Part shown: positions 8,361 to 16,224 of the stretch, piece by piece
How the letters are laid out: the number at the start of each line of letters is the position of its first letter
Numbering within the stretch: position 1 is the first letter of the stretch
Origin: Actinokineospora iranica
GTDB taxonomy: Bacteria > Actinomycetota > Actinomycetes > Mycobacteriales > Pseudonocardiaceae
DNA: 63,281 nt
Reading direction: 5' to 3'
Assembly: GCF_900101685.1 (NCBI RefSeq)
Contig: NZ_FMZZ01000022.1
Span: forward strand, 1-63,281
Translations under genes and position numbers: made by a program
The notes under the pieces: generated by a model
Told to the model about the DNA's origin: nothing
Database searches by the model: none
What the model saw: only the letters and a program-made list of their open reading frames with translations

Positions 8361-9121
8361 GGGGTTCTCGCGACGAAGAAGATCCGGCGGAACGGGAACC
8401 ACGTGCACCCGTCCGCCCGGCGCGGGTACGCCTCGGCCAGCCGGGGCGCCAGGGCGGCCTGGAACTCGGCCCACTCGTCGTCGGACAGCGCGGCGCGGAT
8501 GGGCCGCAGCGCCGTCCCGGTGATCCACTCCAGCACCGCGTCCTCGCCGTCGAGGCGCTGCACGTAGGTGGTCTCCCAGGCGTCGATCTCGCAGCCCGCG
8601 CCGGACATCACCTCGGCGTACCCCTCAGGGGCCAGCACCGAGTCCTCTTCCCGCAGCTGAACGGGTTCGAGCCGGTCCCGCCACCGGGATTCGGCCACCA
8701 GGGCGCGCACCAGCCGGTGGGACGGCGCGGCGAAGTTCCCGGGCACCTGCACGGCGATCCAGGCGCGGGAGGGCAGCTTGGCCGCCCAGCGGACCAGCAG
8801 CTCGGCGTGGTCGGGAACCCACTGCAGCGCGGCGTTGCTGATCACCACGTCGGTGCGGTCGCCGGGGTCCCAGTCCCGCAGGTCCATGTCCCGCGCCGCG
8901 ACACCGCGCTGCCGCGCCGCCTCCACCATTTCGGGCGAAGAATCGATGGCCGTCAGCCGCGTGTGCGGCCAGCGCTGCGCCATCGTGATAGTCAGGTTGC
9001 CCGGCCCGCACCCCAGGTCGACCACCTCGCGCGGGCTCTCGGCGCGCACCCGGGCGAGCAGGTCGAAGAACGGGCGGGCGCGGTGGTCGCCGAAACTCAG
9101 GTACTTCGCGGGATCCCACAT
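8357..9121 (-). CDS. tam: Trans-aconitate 2-methyltransferase
   Basis: A 254-residue SAM-dependent methyltransferase that methylates trans-aconitate, an inhibitory by-product of the citrate cycle. It starts with the diagnostic MWDPAKYLSFGDHRARPF stretch; SAM motif I is VVDLGCGPGN (33-42), followed by TAIDSSPEMVEAA and the NAALQWVPDH motif typical of Tam. The C-terminal WITGTALRPI segment also fits. It is co-transcribed with the MOSC gene by a 4-base overlap. A palindromic AT-rich site lies immediately upstream. Confidence 0.92.
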   Translation of the reverse strand: MWDPAKYLSFGDHRARPFFDLLARVRAESPREVVDLGCGPGNLTITMAQRWPHTRLTAIDSSPEMVEAARQRGVAARDMDLRDWDPGDRTDVVISNAALQWVPDHAELLVRWAAKLPSRAWIAVQVPGNFAAPSHRLVRALVAESRWRDRLEPVQLREEDSVLAPEGYAEVMSGAGCEIDAWETTYVQRLDGEDAVLEWITGTALRPIRAALSDDEWAEFQAALAPRLAEAYPRRADGCTWFPFRRIFFVARTP

Positions 9122-9133
9122 CGACGCCTCCCA

Positions 9134-9161
9134 AGTAAACCGTACGTACGTACTTTTTACT
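9134..9161 (-). promoter_or_regulatory. Palindromic AT-rich site upstream of tam
   Basis: AGTAAA and TTTACT arms flank GTACGTACGTAC, itself a perfect palindrome. The whole lies in the 52-base gap before tam and stands out in GC-rich DNA. It looks like an operator plus promoter, perhaps for a TetR-type regulator encoded elsewhere. Confidence 0.45.
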
Positions 9162-9173
9162 GTAGTTGGTGGA

Positions 9174-9707
9174 TCAGGAGTCCGCGAGCCCGTTCACCTG
9201 ACCCATCTTCGCGGCGACCTCGGCGGCGATCGTCCGCACGACATCGAGATCGGTGTCCGGATCCGACCGGACCTGCAGCACCGTGCCGTCCTGTCCGGGC
9301 ACTTTGCGCTGCACGAACCACGCCCCGCCGCCGGGCAGGTCGCGGTGATGCCGGGACCGGATCGAGCCTTCGACCCGCCGATACACGGCCTGCGGCAGCT
9401 TCCCTGGCGCCACCACGACGAACCGCCGCGGCGGCCGGTCGGCCAGCAGCACGGCCTCGCCCACCCGCTCGACCTCCTCGGCCTCCACGATCACGAACGC
9501 GCCGCCGCCCCAGGTCGCCTTGGACACCAGGTGCCACCCGATCCGCCGGGGCCCGTCGCCGTCGGGAACCCACAGGCCCAGCGAGGTGGCCACCAAGTGC
9601 CCGCCGTCGCGGACCTCGGCGGCGGTGGCCACCGCCTCGTCCGGCGCGAGCCGACCGGTGAACCCCTTCGGCAGCCCGCCCAGAAGCCTGCTCAGGAAAC
9701 CGGTCAT
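9174..9707 (-). CDS. Conserved hypothetical protein coupled to dnaG
   Basis: A 177-residue protein with no signal peptide or membrane segment. I do not recognise a named domain. It contains repeated aromatic-rich beta-like stretches (GLWVPDGDGPRRIGWHLVSKATW; AWFVQRKVPGQDG), reminiscent of small actinobacterial proteins that follow primase genes. Its ATG overlaps the dnaG stop codon (ATGA), so it is translated together with DnaG. Function unknown. Confidence 0.75.
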   Translation of the reverse strand: MTGFLSRLLGGLPKGFTGRLAPDEAVATAAEVRDGGHLVATSLGLWVPDGDGPRRIGWHLVSKATWGGGAFVIVEAEEVERVGEAVLLADRPPRRFVVVAPGKLPQAVYRRVEGSIRSRHHRDLPGGGAWFVQRKVPGQDGTVLQVRSDPDTDLDVVRTIAAEVAAKMGQVNGLADS

Positions 9708-11614
9708 TTCATGCTCCCGGCGGCCTGCTCGCCCAGCGCCTTGTACCACTCCTCCATCGCCACCAAGTCGCCCCACAGCGCCCGCGCCTCGTCCGGCTGC
9801 TCGACCGGGGACACCCGCTGCAACCGCGACTTGATCTCGGCGATCTGCCGGGCGACCAGCTCACGCTGCAACGCGGCGAGGATCGCCGAGGCATAGCGCT
9901 CGGCCGCGGCGTTCTTGTTCGGCAGCGGCATCGGCTCGACCCCGAGTTCGCTTACCAGCTTGCGCACCGTCGGCGCGGCGCAGTTCTTGGCCACGACCTC
10001 GAGCAACTCGGCTCCCGCGAGACCGGAGGCCGCGCCGCCCGCGTCCAGGATCGCCCGGTGCAGCGCGGCGTAGGCCGGGTCGGTGAAGACCTCGACGGGC
10101 AGCGAGTCGTACATCGGGCCGGCGAGCGCGGGCTCCTGCAACGCCAGCTTCAGGACCTCGCGCTGAGCGTGCAGCCGCGGGTTGCGCGGGTCCGGCCGCG
10201 CGGGCCCCTCGACGTCGACGGCCAGCGCGCCCTGGTTCGGGTCCACCTGCCGGGCCCGGCGCGACGACGTGGCGACCGCGCCGCCCGCGCTCTCCCGGAC
10301 CCGCCGCACGACCGTGGCCGTGTCCTCCCAGCCGACCCACCCGGCGAGCTGGCGGGCGTACTCGTCGCGCAGCGCGTGGTCCTTGATCCGCGCGACCATG
10401 GGGACGGTGCGGCGCAGCGCCTCGACCCTGCCCTCGGCGTTGTCCAGGTCGTGCGTGGCGAGTTCGGCGCGGATCGCGAAGGCGAACAGCGGCCGCCTGC
10501 GCGCCACGAGGTCGCGCACCGCGACATCGCCCTTCTCCTGCCGCAGCTCGCACGGGTCCATGCCGTCGGGGGCGATGGCGATGAAGGTCTGCGCGGCGAA
10601 CTCCTGCTCGCCCTCCTCGAACGCCTTGCGGGCCGCCTTCTGCCCGGCCTCGTCACCGTCGAAGGTGAAGATCACCTCGCCGCGGAAGGCGTCGTCGTCC
10701 ATGAGCAGCCTGCGCAGCACCTTGATGTGCTCCGCGCCGAACGCGGTGCCGCAGGACGCGACAGCGGTGAGGACGCCCGCGGCGTGCATGGCCATGACGT
10801 CGGTGTACCCCTCCACGACGACGACCTGGTGCCGTTTGGCGATTTCCCGCTTGGCCATGTCGAGGCCGAACAGCACCTGCGACTTCCGGTAGATGGGGCT
10901 GTCGCTGGTGTTGAGGTACTTCGCCTGGATCTGGTCGTCGTCGTAGAGCCTGCGCGCGCCGAACCCGACGACCTCGCCGCCGATGTCCTTGATCGGCCAC
11001 AGCAGCCTGCGGTGGAACCGGTCGATCGGCCCCTGCCGCCCCTCCTTGACCAGACCGCCCTTGATCAGCTCCGCCACCTCGAAGCCGCGGCCGAGCAGGT
11101 GCTTGGTCAGCTTGTCCCAGCCCGCGGGCGCGTATCCGCAACCGAACGTCGCCGCGGCCGCCTCGTCGAACCCGCGCTCGGCCAGGAACTCCCGCGCCTT
11201 GATCGCTTCCGGCCCGCGCAGCTGCTCCGCGTAGAACTCCGCCGCCGCCTTGTGCGCGTCGATAAACCGGGACCGCGTGCCCCGGTCCCGCTGGACGCTG
11301 GTGCCGCCGCCCTCGAAGGTCAACTGGAGCCCGACCCGCTCGGCGAGCCGCTCAACGGCCTCGACAAACGACAGGTGGTCGATCTTCATGACGAAGGCGA
11401 TGACGTCGCCGCCCTCGCCGCAGCCGAAGCAGTGGAAAGTGCCGTGCGTCGAGCGCACGTTGAACGACGGGGTCTTCTCGTCGTGAAAAGGGCAGAGCCC
11501 CTTGAGCGCGCCGCCACCGGCCCGGCGCAGCTGGACGTACTCCCCCACGACCTCATCGATCCGGCTGCGCTCGCGAACCAGCGCTATGTCGCTCTCCCGG
11601 ATGCGTCCTGCCAC
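9704..11614 (-). CDS. dnaG: DNA primase
   Basis: Primase of 636 residues that makes RNA primers at the replication fork with DnaB helicase. The N-terminal CHC2 zinc ligands are visible: Cys41, His44, Cys62, Cys65. The Toprim core has VVVEGYTDVMAMH and FTFDGDEAG, the acidic metal-binding residues. The C-terminal region is the helicase-binding part. I chose the GTG at 11614 because the protein starts VAGRIRESDI like other actinobacterial DnaG. A hypothetical gene follows with a 4-base overlap. As in M. tuberculosis, dgt lies nearby. Confidence 0.97.
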   Translation of the reverse strand: MAGRIRESDIALVRERSRIDEVVGEYVQLRRAGGGALKGLCPFHDEKTPSFNVRSTHGTFHCFGCGEGGDVIAFVMKIDHLSFVEAVERLAERVGLQLTFEGGGTSVQRDRGTRSRFIDAHKAAAEFYAEQLRGPEAIKAREFLAERGFDEAAAATFGCGYAPAGWDKLTKHLLGRGFEVAELIKGGLVKEGRQGPIDRFHRRLLWPIKDIGGEVVGFGARRLYDDDQIQAKYLNTSDSPIYRKSQVLFGLDMAKREIAKRHQVVVVEGYTDVMAMHAAGVLTAVASCGTAFGAEHIKVLRRLLMDDDAFRGEVIFTFDGDEAGQKAARKAFEEGEQEFAAQTFIAIAPDGMDPCELRQEKGDVAVRDLVARRRPLFAFAIRAELATHDLDNAEGRVEALRRTVPMVARIKDHALRDEYARQLAGWVGWEDTATVVRRVRESAGGAVATSSRRARQVDPNQGALAVDVEGPARPDPRNPRLHAQREVLKLALQEPALAGPMYDSLPVEVFTDPAYAALHRAILDAGGAASGLAGAELLEVVAKNCAAPTVRKLVSELGVEPMPLPNKNAAAERYASAILAALQRELVARQIAEIKSRLQRVSPVEQPDEARALWGDLVAMEEWYKALGEQAAGSMK

Positions 11615-11755
11615 GGTCCCCGAGTCTAGGCGCGCGCGCCGAACCACAGCGCTCAGGTCGCTACGACGTTCAGGCGACCTCGACGTCCGGCGCGCTCGGC
11701 TTTCCCGCGCCCAGGTCACTCGGATGGTCCAGACCTCGGTCATTACGATGAACGG

Positions 11756-12676
11756 GTGAGCGACAGCGACCTGGCCCAGCGGTTCACCGAGCACCGGGCC
11801 CATCTGCTCGGTGTCGCCTACCGCCTGACCGGCACGCTGTCCGACGCGGAGGACGCCGTCCAGGAATCCTGGCTGCGACTGTCCGGTGTGGACGAACAGG
11901 CGCGGGCGGAGATCCGCGACCTGCGCGCCTGGCTCACCACCGTCGTCGGCCGCCTCTGCCTCGACCGCCTGCGCTCGGCCACCGCCCGCCGGGAACGGTA
12001 TGTCGGCCCATGGCTGCCCGAGCCGGTGGTCACGCCGTTCGGCGCGCCGCCGAGCGAGGACCCGGTGGACGCGGTCGTCCGCGACGACGGGGTGCGCATG
12101 GCCGCGCTCGTCGTCCTGGACCGGCTCACCCCGGAGCAGCGGGTCGCGTTCGTGCTCCACGACGCGTTCGGCGTCCCGTTCGGCGACATCGCCGCCACCC
12201 TGGGCTGCTCGGACGCCGCCGCCCGCCAGCACGCCTCCCGCGCCCGCCGCGCCGTCGCCGACGCGGACCCGCCGCCACGCGTCGCCATGGCCGAGCAGCG
12301 CGTGCTGATCGAGCGGTTCCTCACCGCCCTGGCCTCCGGCGACCTGGCCCAGGTCGTCACCCTCCTGCACCCCGACGCGGTCCTCGTCGGCGACAGCGAC
12401 GGCAAGGCCCGCACCGCGCGCCAACTCGTCCTCGGCCCGGACAAGATCGGCCGCTTCCTGCTCGGCCTCCTGCGCCGCTACGGCGCGGCCACCACCGGCG
12501 CGGGCGACTTGGTCCTGGTCAACGGCGACCTGGGCATCCTCCTGCCCGACATCCCCGCCGACGACCCCCGCCGCGCCCTGAGCCGCCGGGTCACCACGTT
12601 CGCGGTCCGCGACGGCAAGATCGCCGCGATCTACGACGTGGTCAACCCGGACAAGCTCACCCGGGTCCAGCCGTAA
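11756..12676 (+). CDS. ECF41 (SigJ-type) RNA polymerase sigma factor with SnoaL-like C-terminus
   Basis: A 306-residue extracytoplasmic-function sigma factor. Region 2 (HLLGVAYRLTGTLSDAEDAVQESWLRL) and region 4 (LTPEQRVAFVLHDAFGVPFGDIAATLGCS) are complete. Instead of a separate anti-sigma factor it has a fused C-terminal SnoaL-like domain (about 185-306) ending in VVNPDKL. The WLPEP linker motif and the NPDKL end are hallmarks of group ECF41, where the domain modulates activity. ECF41 genes are normally linked to a carboxymuconolactone decarboxylase, oxidoreductase or epimerase gene; a CMD gene with a matching promoter is about 3 kb away. Start is GTG. Confidence 0.9.
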   Translation: MSDSDLAQRFTEHRAHLLGVAYRLTGTLSDAEDAVQESWLRLSGVDEQARAEIRDLRAWLTTVVGRLCLDRLRSATARRERYVGPWLPEPVVTPFGAPPSEDPVDAVVRDDGVRMAALVVLDRLTPEQRVAFVLHDAFGVPFGDIAATLGCSDAAARQHASRARRAVADADPPPRVAMAEQRVLIERFLTALASGDLAQVVTLLHPDAVLVGDSDGKARTARQLVLGPDKIGRFLLGLLRRYGAATTGAGDLVLVNGDLGILLPDIPADDPRRALSRRVTTFAVRDGKIAAIYDVVNPDKLTRVQP

Positions 12677-12687
12677 CCCTCCGGGCG

Positions 12688-13938
12688 TCAGTCGCGCCTT
12701 TTCTTCAGGTAGGCGGCGAGTTCGTCGTAGGCGCCCGTGTCGTTGCCGTAGAGGGCGTAGTTGCGCGCCATCTCCAGCCACTCGCCGACGCTCGGGCGCA
12801 CGGCGCGGGCGGCGTCGGTCAGGTGGCGCTGGGTGATCGGCTCGATCCGCCCTGAGGTCAGCGAGGCGTCCATGGCCACCTCGGTAGCCTGCTCGCAGAT
12901 CAGCGCAAGGTCGGCTCCGGACCGGCCCGAGGTGATCTTGGCGAGCTTCGCCAGGTCGAGCCGGTCCGTGGGGCGACCGCGCAGGTGGAAGCGCAGGATC
13001 GCCTCCCGCGCGGCGAGGTCCGGCGGCAGCACCAGCACGGTCCGGTCGAACCGGCCAGGCCGCAGCAGCGCGGAGTCGATGTCCCAGGGGTGGTTGCTGG
13101 CTGCCAAGACGAACACGCCGTCGTTGTCCGTGCTCGCGCCGTCGAGTTCGGCGAGAATCTGGTTCACCACGCCGCGCAGCGCTGACCCGCCACCGCGCAG
13201 CTGGGACCGCTTCTGGCCGAGGGCGTCGATCTCGTCGAAGAACAGCAGGCACGGCCGGTTGCGGCGGGCGGTGTCGAAGATCGCGCGCAGATTGCGCTCA
13301 CTGCTGCCGATCCACATGTCGAGCACGTCGCCGAGGCCGATCTCGTAGAAGCTCGCCCCCAGCTCACCCGCCAGAGCACGGGCGACGAGGGTCTTGCCGC
13401 AGCCGGGCGGGCCCCACAGCAGCAGCCCGCCGCGCAGGGACTTGCCGAACCGCAGCCGCAGTTCCGGGTTGCGCAGCGGCTTCAGGAACGACAGCTCCAG
13501 CCGCTTCTTCACCTCGGTGAGGCCGCCGACGTCGGCCAGCGTGATCCCGGCCGCGCCGAGCGTGCCGACTCCGGACTCGACCACCGGCTCGCTGGTGGTC
13601 CAGCGTTCGAGGATCTCGTCCGCGGTGTCCGGGACCGCCGAGGCCGAGGCCGAGGCCGGGGCCGCCGGGGGCGGGGCGAGCGCCGCGGCGAGGCGGCCGT
13701 ACGCGGTCGCCTTGGCCTCGTCGCCGACCGCTTCGGCGGCCGCGGCGGCGACGCGCAGCGCGTCGACGTTGTCCGGTTGAGCGGTAAGCACGGCTGTGGC
13801 CTGGGCGAGGGCGTCAGCGGGGCGGTCCGCGTCGAGCAACAGGGTGGCGAGGTGGACCCGCACCGGATGGTTGTCCGCGTCGGACGCGAGCACGCCGAGC
13901 AGGGCCTCGATCACCGGATCATGCGTCACGCGACGCAC
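12688..13938 (-). CDS. AAA ATPase with N-terminal TPR-like region
   Basis: A 416-residue ATPase. Residues about 8-90 form helical TPR-like repeats, then a Pro/Ala/Ser linker, then a classic AAA module: Walker A GPPGCGKT (176-183), Walker B LLFFDEID (231-238), second region of homology with LLRPGRFDR (arginine fingers), closest in style to Cdc48/FtsH-type AAA. There is no protease domain or membrane segment. The GTG at 13938 follows GGAG; a second GTG lies at 13929. It is divergent from a TPR membrane protein (85-base shared region), suggesting a two-component machine; this is inference. Confidence 0.85.
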   Translation of the reverse strand: MRRVTHDPVIEALLGVLASDADNHPVRVHLATLLLDADRPADALAQATAVLTAQPDNVDALRVAAAAAEAVGDEAKATAYGRLAAALAPPPAAPASASASAVPDTADEILERWTTSEPVVESGVGTLGAAGITLADVGGLTEVKKRLELSFLKPLRNPELRLRFGKSLRGGLLLWGPPGCGKTLVARALAGELGASFYEIGLGDVLDMWIGSSERNLRAIFDTARRNRPCLLFFDEIDALGQKRSQLRGGGSALRGVVNQILAELDGASTDNDGVFVLAASNHPWDIDSALLRPGRFDRTVLVLPPDLAAREAILRFHLRGRPTDRLDLAKLAKITSGRSGADLALICEQATEVAMDASLTSGRIEPITQRHLTDAARAVRPSVGEWLEMARNYALYGNDTGAYDELAAYLKKRRD

Positions 13939-14023
13939 GGTACTCCGGCCCGATCTCGCCCCTGATCGACGACTTCTTTACCGTGTGCCGGAAAGTGCCC
14001 GCGATCTGCCACTGGGGTGTGAA

Positions 14024-15253
14024 ATGGACGACGTCACCGACGCCGCGCTGCGGCGCGGCCAAGCGCTGCTCGAACTCGGCCGGGCGCGGGAAGCCGAGAC
14101 GCAGTTGCGGACGGCGCTCGCCGCCCGACCCGAGGACACCTCAGCGCGGGTCATGCTCGCGCAGGCGCTGCTGAGACAGCAGAAGTACGACGAGGCCCAC
14201 GAGGTGAGCCGCGCCGCACTCGCCGACGCCCCGGAGGACGTCGTCGCACACGCCGTCCACGCCGGTTCGCTGGCCGGGCTCAAGCAGTACTCCGACGCGC
14301 TCGCCGTGCTCCGCGGCGGCCTCGCGCTGGCCCCGCACCTCGCGAGCCTGCACCTGCAGGAGGCGTCCATCCTGCTGGCCGACGAGCGCCCCAAGGACGC
14401 CCTGGCCAGTGTGGCCAGGGCGCGCGCCATCGACCCCGAGGACTCCGCTGGCGCGACCCTGCAAGCGGCCGCTTTCCATGCGACAGGCCAGTTCGACAAG
14501 GCCGACGCCGCGGTGGCCGAGGCCCTGCGCCTGGACCCCGAGAACGCCGACGCCCACCGCATCCAGGGCCTGCTCGCCCTGCGCCGCGGCGGCGGCGAGT
14601 CCGCGGTCCAGTCCCAGCGCACCGCCCTGCGGCTGGACCCCACCGACGAAGGCGCCCGCGAGGGCCTGTCGCTGGCCATCAAGAGCCGCAACCCGCTCTA
14701 CGGTCTCCTGCTGAGGTTCCACTTCTGGATCAGCACGTTGCCCAGGGGCCTGCGCATCGCGGTGCTGATCGCCCCCTTCCTGCTCAGCCGCGTGCTTCGG
14801 CCCTACGAGGGGCAAATCTGGGCCGCGGTCCTGCTCGGCGTGGTGATCGGCCTGGTGGTGCTGAACTGGGCCCTCGAACCGATCATGAACTGCGTCCTGC
14901 TCCTCAGCCGCGACCGCCACCTGGTCAGTCCCCCGGCCCGCATCGCCACCTACGGGTTCGTCGGCTTCGCGGCCGCCGCCATCGCCTGCCTGGTGGCAGG
15001 CAAAGTCAGCGGCCTGGACGGGCTGCTCACCCTCACTCTCGGCCTCGCCCTCTGGGCATTGGCCACCGGCCTCGCCCACACCGTCCGCCCGGGACTGCGC
15101 AAGGTGGTGCTGATGGCGGCGGCCGCCGTGGGGGTGTTGGCCGCCCTCGGAGTGGTAGCCGCTCTCGTGGACGCGCCGGGCGCAGCGGTCGCCGGAGCGC
15201 TGGTGCTCATCAGCGCCGTCGCCGCCACGTGGTTCACCGTCCTGGCCCGGTAA
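14024..15253 (+). CDS. TPR-repeat membrane protein
   Basis: A 409-residue protein. Residues about 5-225 are six or so tetratricopeptide repeats (DAALRRGQALLELGRAREAE, RQQKYDEAHEVSRAAL, and LRLDPENADAHRIQG show the W/L-G-A-P pattern). The C-terminal part has about five hydrophobic helices in two or three groups (VLIAPFLL, AAVLLGVVIGLVVL, FVGFAAAAIACLVA, VVLMAAAAVGVLAALGVV, GALVLISAVAATW), so it is an integral membrane protein with a cytosolic TPR domain. It is transcribed divergently from the AAA ATPase gene. Function unknown. Confidence 0.8.
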   Translation: MDDVTDAALRRGQALLELGRAREAETQLRTALAARPEDTSARVMLAQALLRQQKYDEAHEVSRAALADAPEDVVAHAVHAGSLAGLKQYSDALAVLRGGLALAPHLASLHLQEASILLADERPKDALASVARARAIDPEDSAGATLQAAAFHATGQFDKADAAVAEALRLDPENADAHRIQGLLALRRGGGESAVQSQRTALRLDPTDEGAREGLSLAIKSRNPLYGLLLRFHFWISTLPRGLRIAVLIAPFLLSRVLRPYEGQIWAAVLLGVVIGLVVLNWALEPIMNCVLLLSRDRHLVSPPARIATYGFVGFAAAAIACLVAGKVSGLDGLLTLTLGLALWALATGLAHTVRPGLRKVVLMAAAAVGVLAALGVVAALVDAPGAAVAGALVLISAVAATWFTVLAR

Positions 15254-15299
15254 ACGCGGCCAGGCGAACGGCCCGACACCGTCCACAAGGGACAGCTCA

Positions 15300-15340
15300 C
15301 ATCGCCCGCGAACTCCTCCACCCCAAGTTCGCGGGCGATG
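15300..15340. terminator. Bidirectional terminator hairpin
   Basis: A perfect 15-bp stem (15300-15314 with 15326-15340) with an 11-base loop lies between the convergent TPR gene and the sortase remnant/CMD gene. No strong T run on either side. Confidence 0.65.
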
Positions 15341-15361
15341 CGACGCGGGCGCGAAAGGCTG

Positions 15362-15572
15362 CCACTGCCTGAGAGCGCCGTAGACGATCCCGTTGTCGCG
15401 GTAGCCGCGCGCGGCCCCGTCACGGTGGGCGCGCGGCCTCGTCGCAGTCGCCGCCGCAGGTGATCAGCCACACCTGTGGCGTGGTGTTCCCGTGCACCTC
15501 TTCGATCGGGAACTGCTTCTTCGGCACCTGTGTCACCCAGGCGACCGCGAACACCGGGACCGCGCCGGAGTG
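15362..15572 (-). pseudogene. Class E/F-type sortase C-terminal remnant, frameshifted
   Basis: Directly after the CMD stop, the minus strand reads VFAVAWVTQVPKKQFPIEEV, then TPQVWLITCGGDCDEAARPP and a stop at 15420; in another frame the expected ending GYRDNGIVYGALRQW follows. LITCGG is the sortase active-site Cys region and the later piece matches the usual terminal strand. The N-terminal half with the catalytic His is missing, so this is a decayed actinobacterial class E/F sortase gene. It fills most of the gap between the terminator and the CMD gene. Confidence 0.7.
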
Positions 15573-16139
15573 TCAGGGCGTGGGAACCCGGCAGGCGTCA
15601 CCCGAGGTGAAGCCCTGTTCGGTGATGCCCAGGGCGCTGTTCATCCTGGCGCGCTGGTTCTCCAGCGCTATCTGATAGGTCAGCTCGATCACTCCCTTCT
15701 TTCCGAAGGCCGCCGTCAGTTCGGCGACCTGCTCGTCGGTCACGGCGACCGGGTTCGCGGTCATCGCGTCGGCGTAGGCGATGGCGAGTCGCTCGTCGGC
15801 GCTGTAGGCGTCGGACGCGGCGTAGTCATCGATGTGCTTGAGCCGCTCGATGTCCAGTCCGTCGAGGCGCTGCAGCATGGTGCCGAAGTCGACGCACCAC
15901 GAGCAGCCCAACCGCTGCGCGACCCGGTACACGGCCAACTCTCGGATATTGGCCGGAAGGACCCGGGACGCGCGTTCGGCGCCGAGTTCGTGCTTGGCGG
16001 CGGCCATCATGAGCTTGCGGTGGTGCGCCAGCACGGTGAACGGCTCGGGCACCGCGCCGAAGCGGCGCTTGGCGAACCAGTACATGGCGCGCAGCAGCGG
16101 TCCGGCTTCCCGGACGCTCACACCGGCGATACGGGACAT
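15573..16139 (-). CDS. Carboxymuconolactone decarboxylase/AhpD-like protein (ECF41 partner)
   Basis: A 188-residue all-helical CMD-family protein. The redox motif is GCSWCVDFG (Cys-x-x-Cys followed by the conserved acid/aromatic stretch), as in AhpD-type peroxidase partners, rather than the Cys-less true decarboxylases. The ATG at 16139 follows GAGGAG. The upstream region carries TGTCACA-N16-CGTC, the promoter class I recall for ECF41 sigma factors, so the ECF41 gene at 11756 is the probable activator. CMD proteins of this group (COE class) are of unknown substrate. Confidence 0.88.
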   Translation of the reverse strand: MSRIAGVSVREAGPLLRAMYWFAKRRFGAVPEPFTVLAHHRKLMMAAAKHELGAERASRVLPANIRELAVYRVAQRLGCSWCVDFGTMLQRLDGLDIERLKHIDDYAASDAYSADERLAIAYADAMTANPVAVTDEQVAELTAAFGKKGVIELTYQIALENQRARMNSALGITEQGFTSGDACRVPTP

Positions 16140-16190
16140 GGCGTTCTCCTCGCTGTGGCCTGCCCCCAGATCAGGGCAGTTCACCAAGAG

Positions 16191-16217
16191 GACGAGGCGC
16201 CTCGCCCGGGTGTGACA
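16191..16217 (-). promoter_or_regulatory. Putative ECF41-type promoter of the CMD gene
   Basis: On the minus strand TGTCACA (16217-16211), exactly 16 bases, then CGTC (16194-16191), about 50 bases before the ATG. Motif and spacing equal the ECF41 consensus as I remember it. It lies in the 85-base gap after the serpin stop. Confidence 0.7.
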
Positions 16218-16224
16218 GCTCGAC

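Noticed and set aside
9704..13252. Very long minus-strand frame extending dnaG to about 1180 residues
   Set aside because: The extra part overlaps the sigma factor and AAA genes; the true DnaG start is the GTG at 11614, where family similarity begins.
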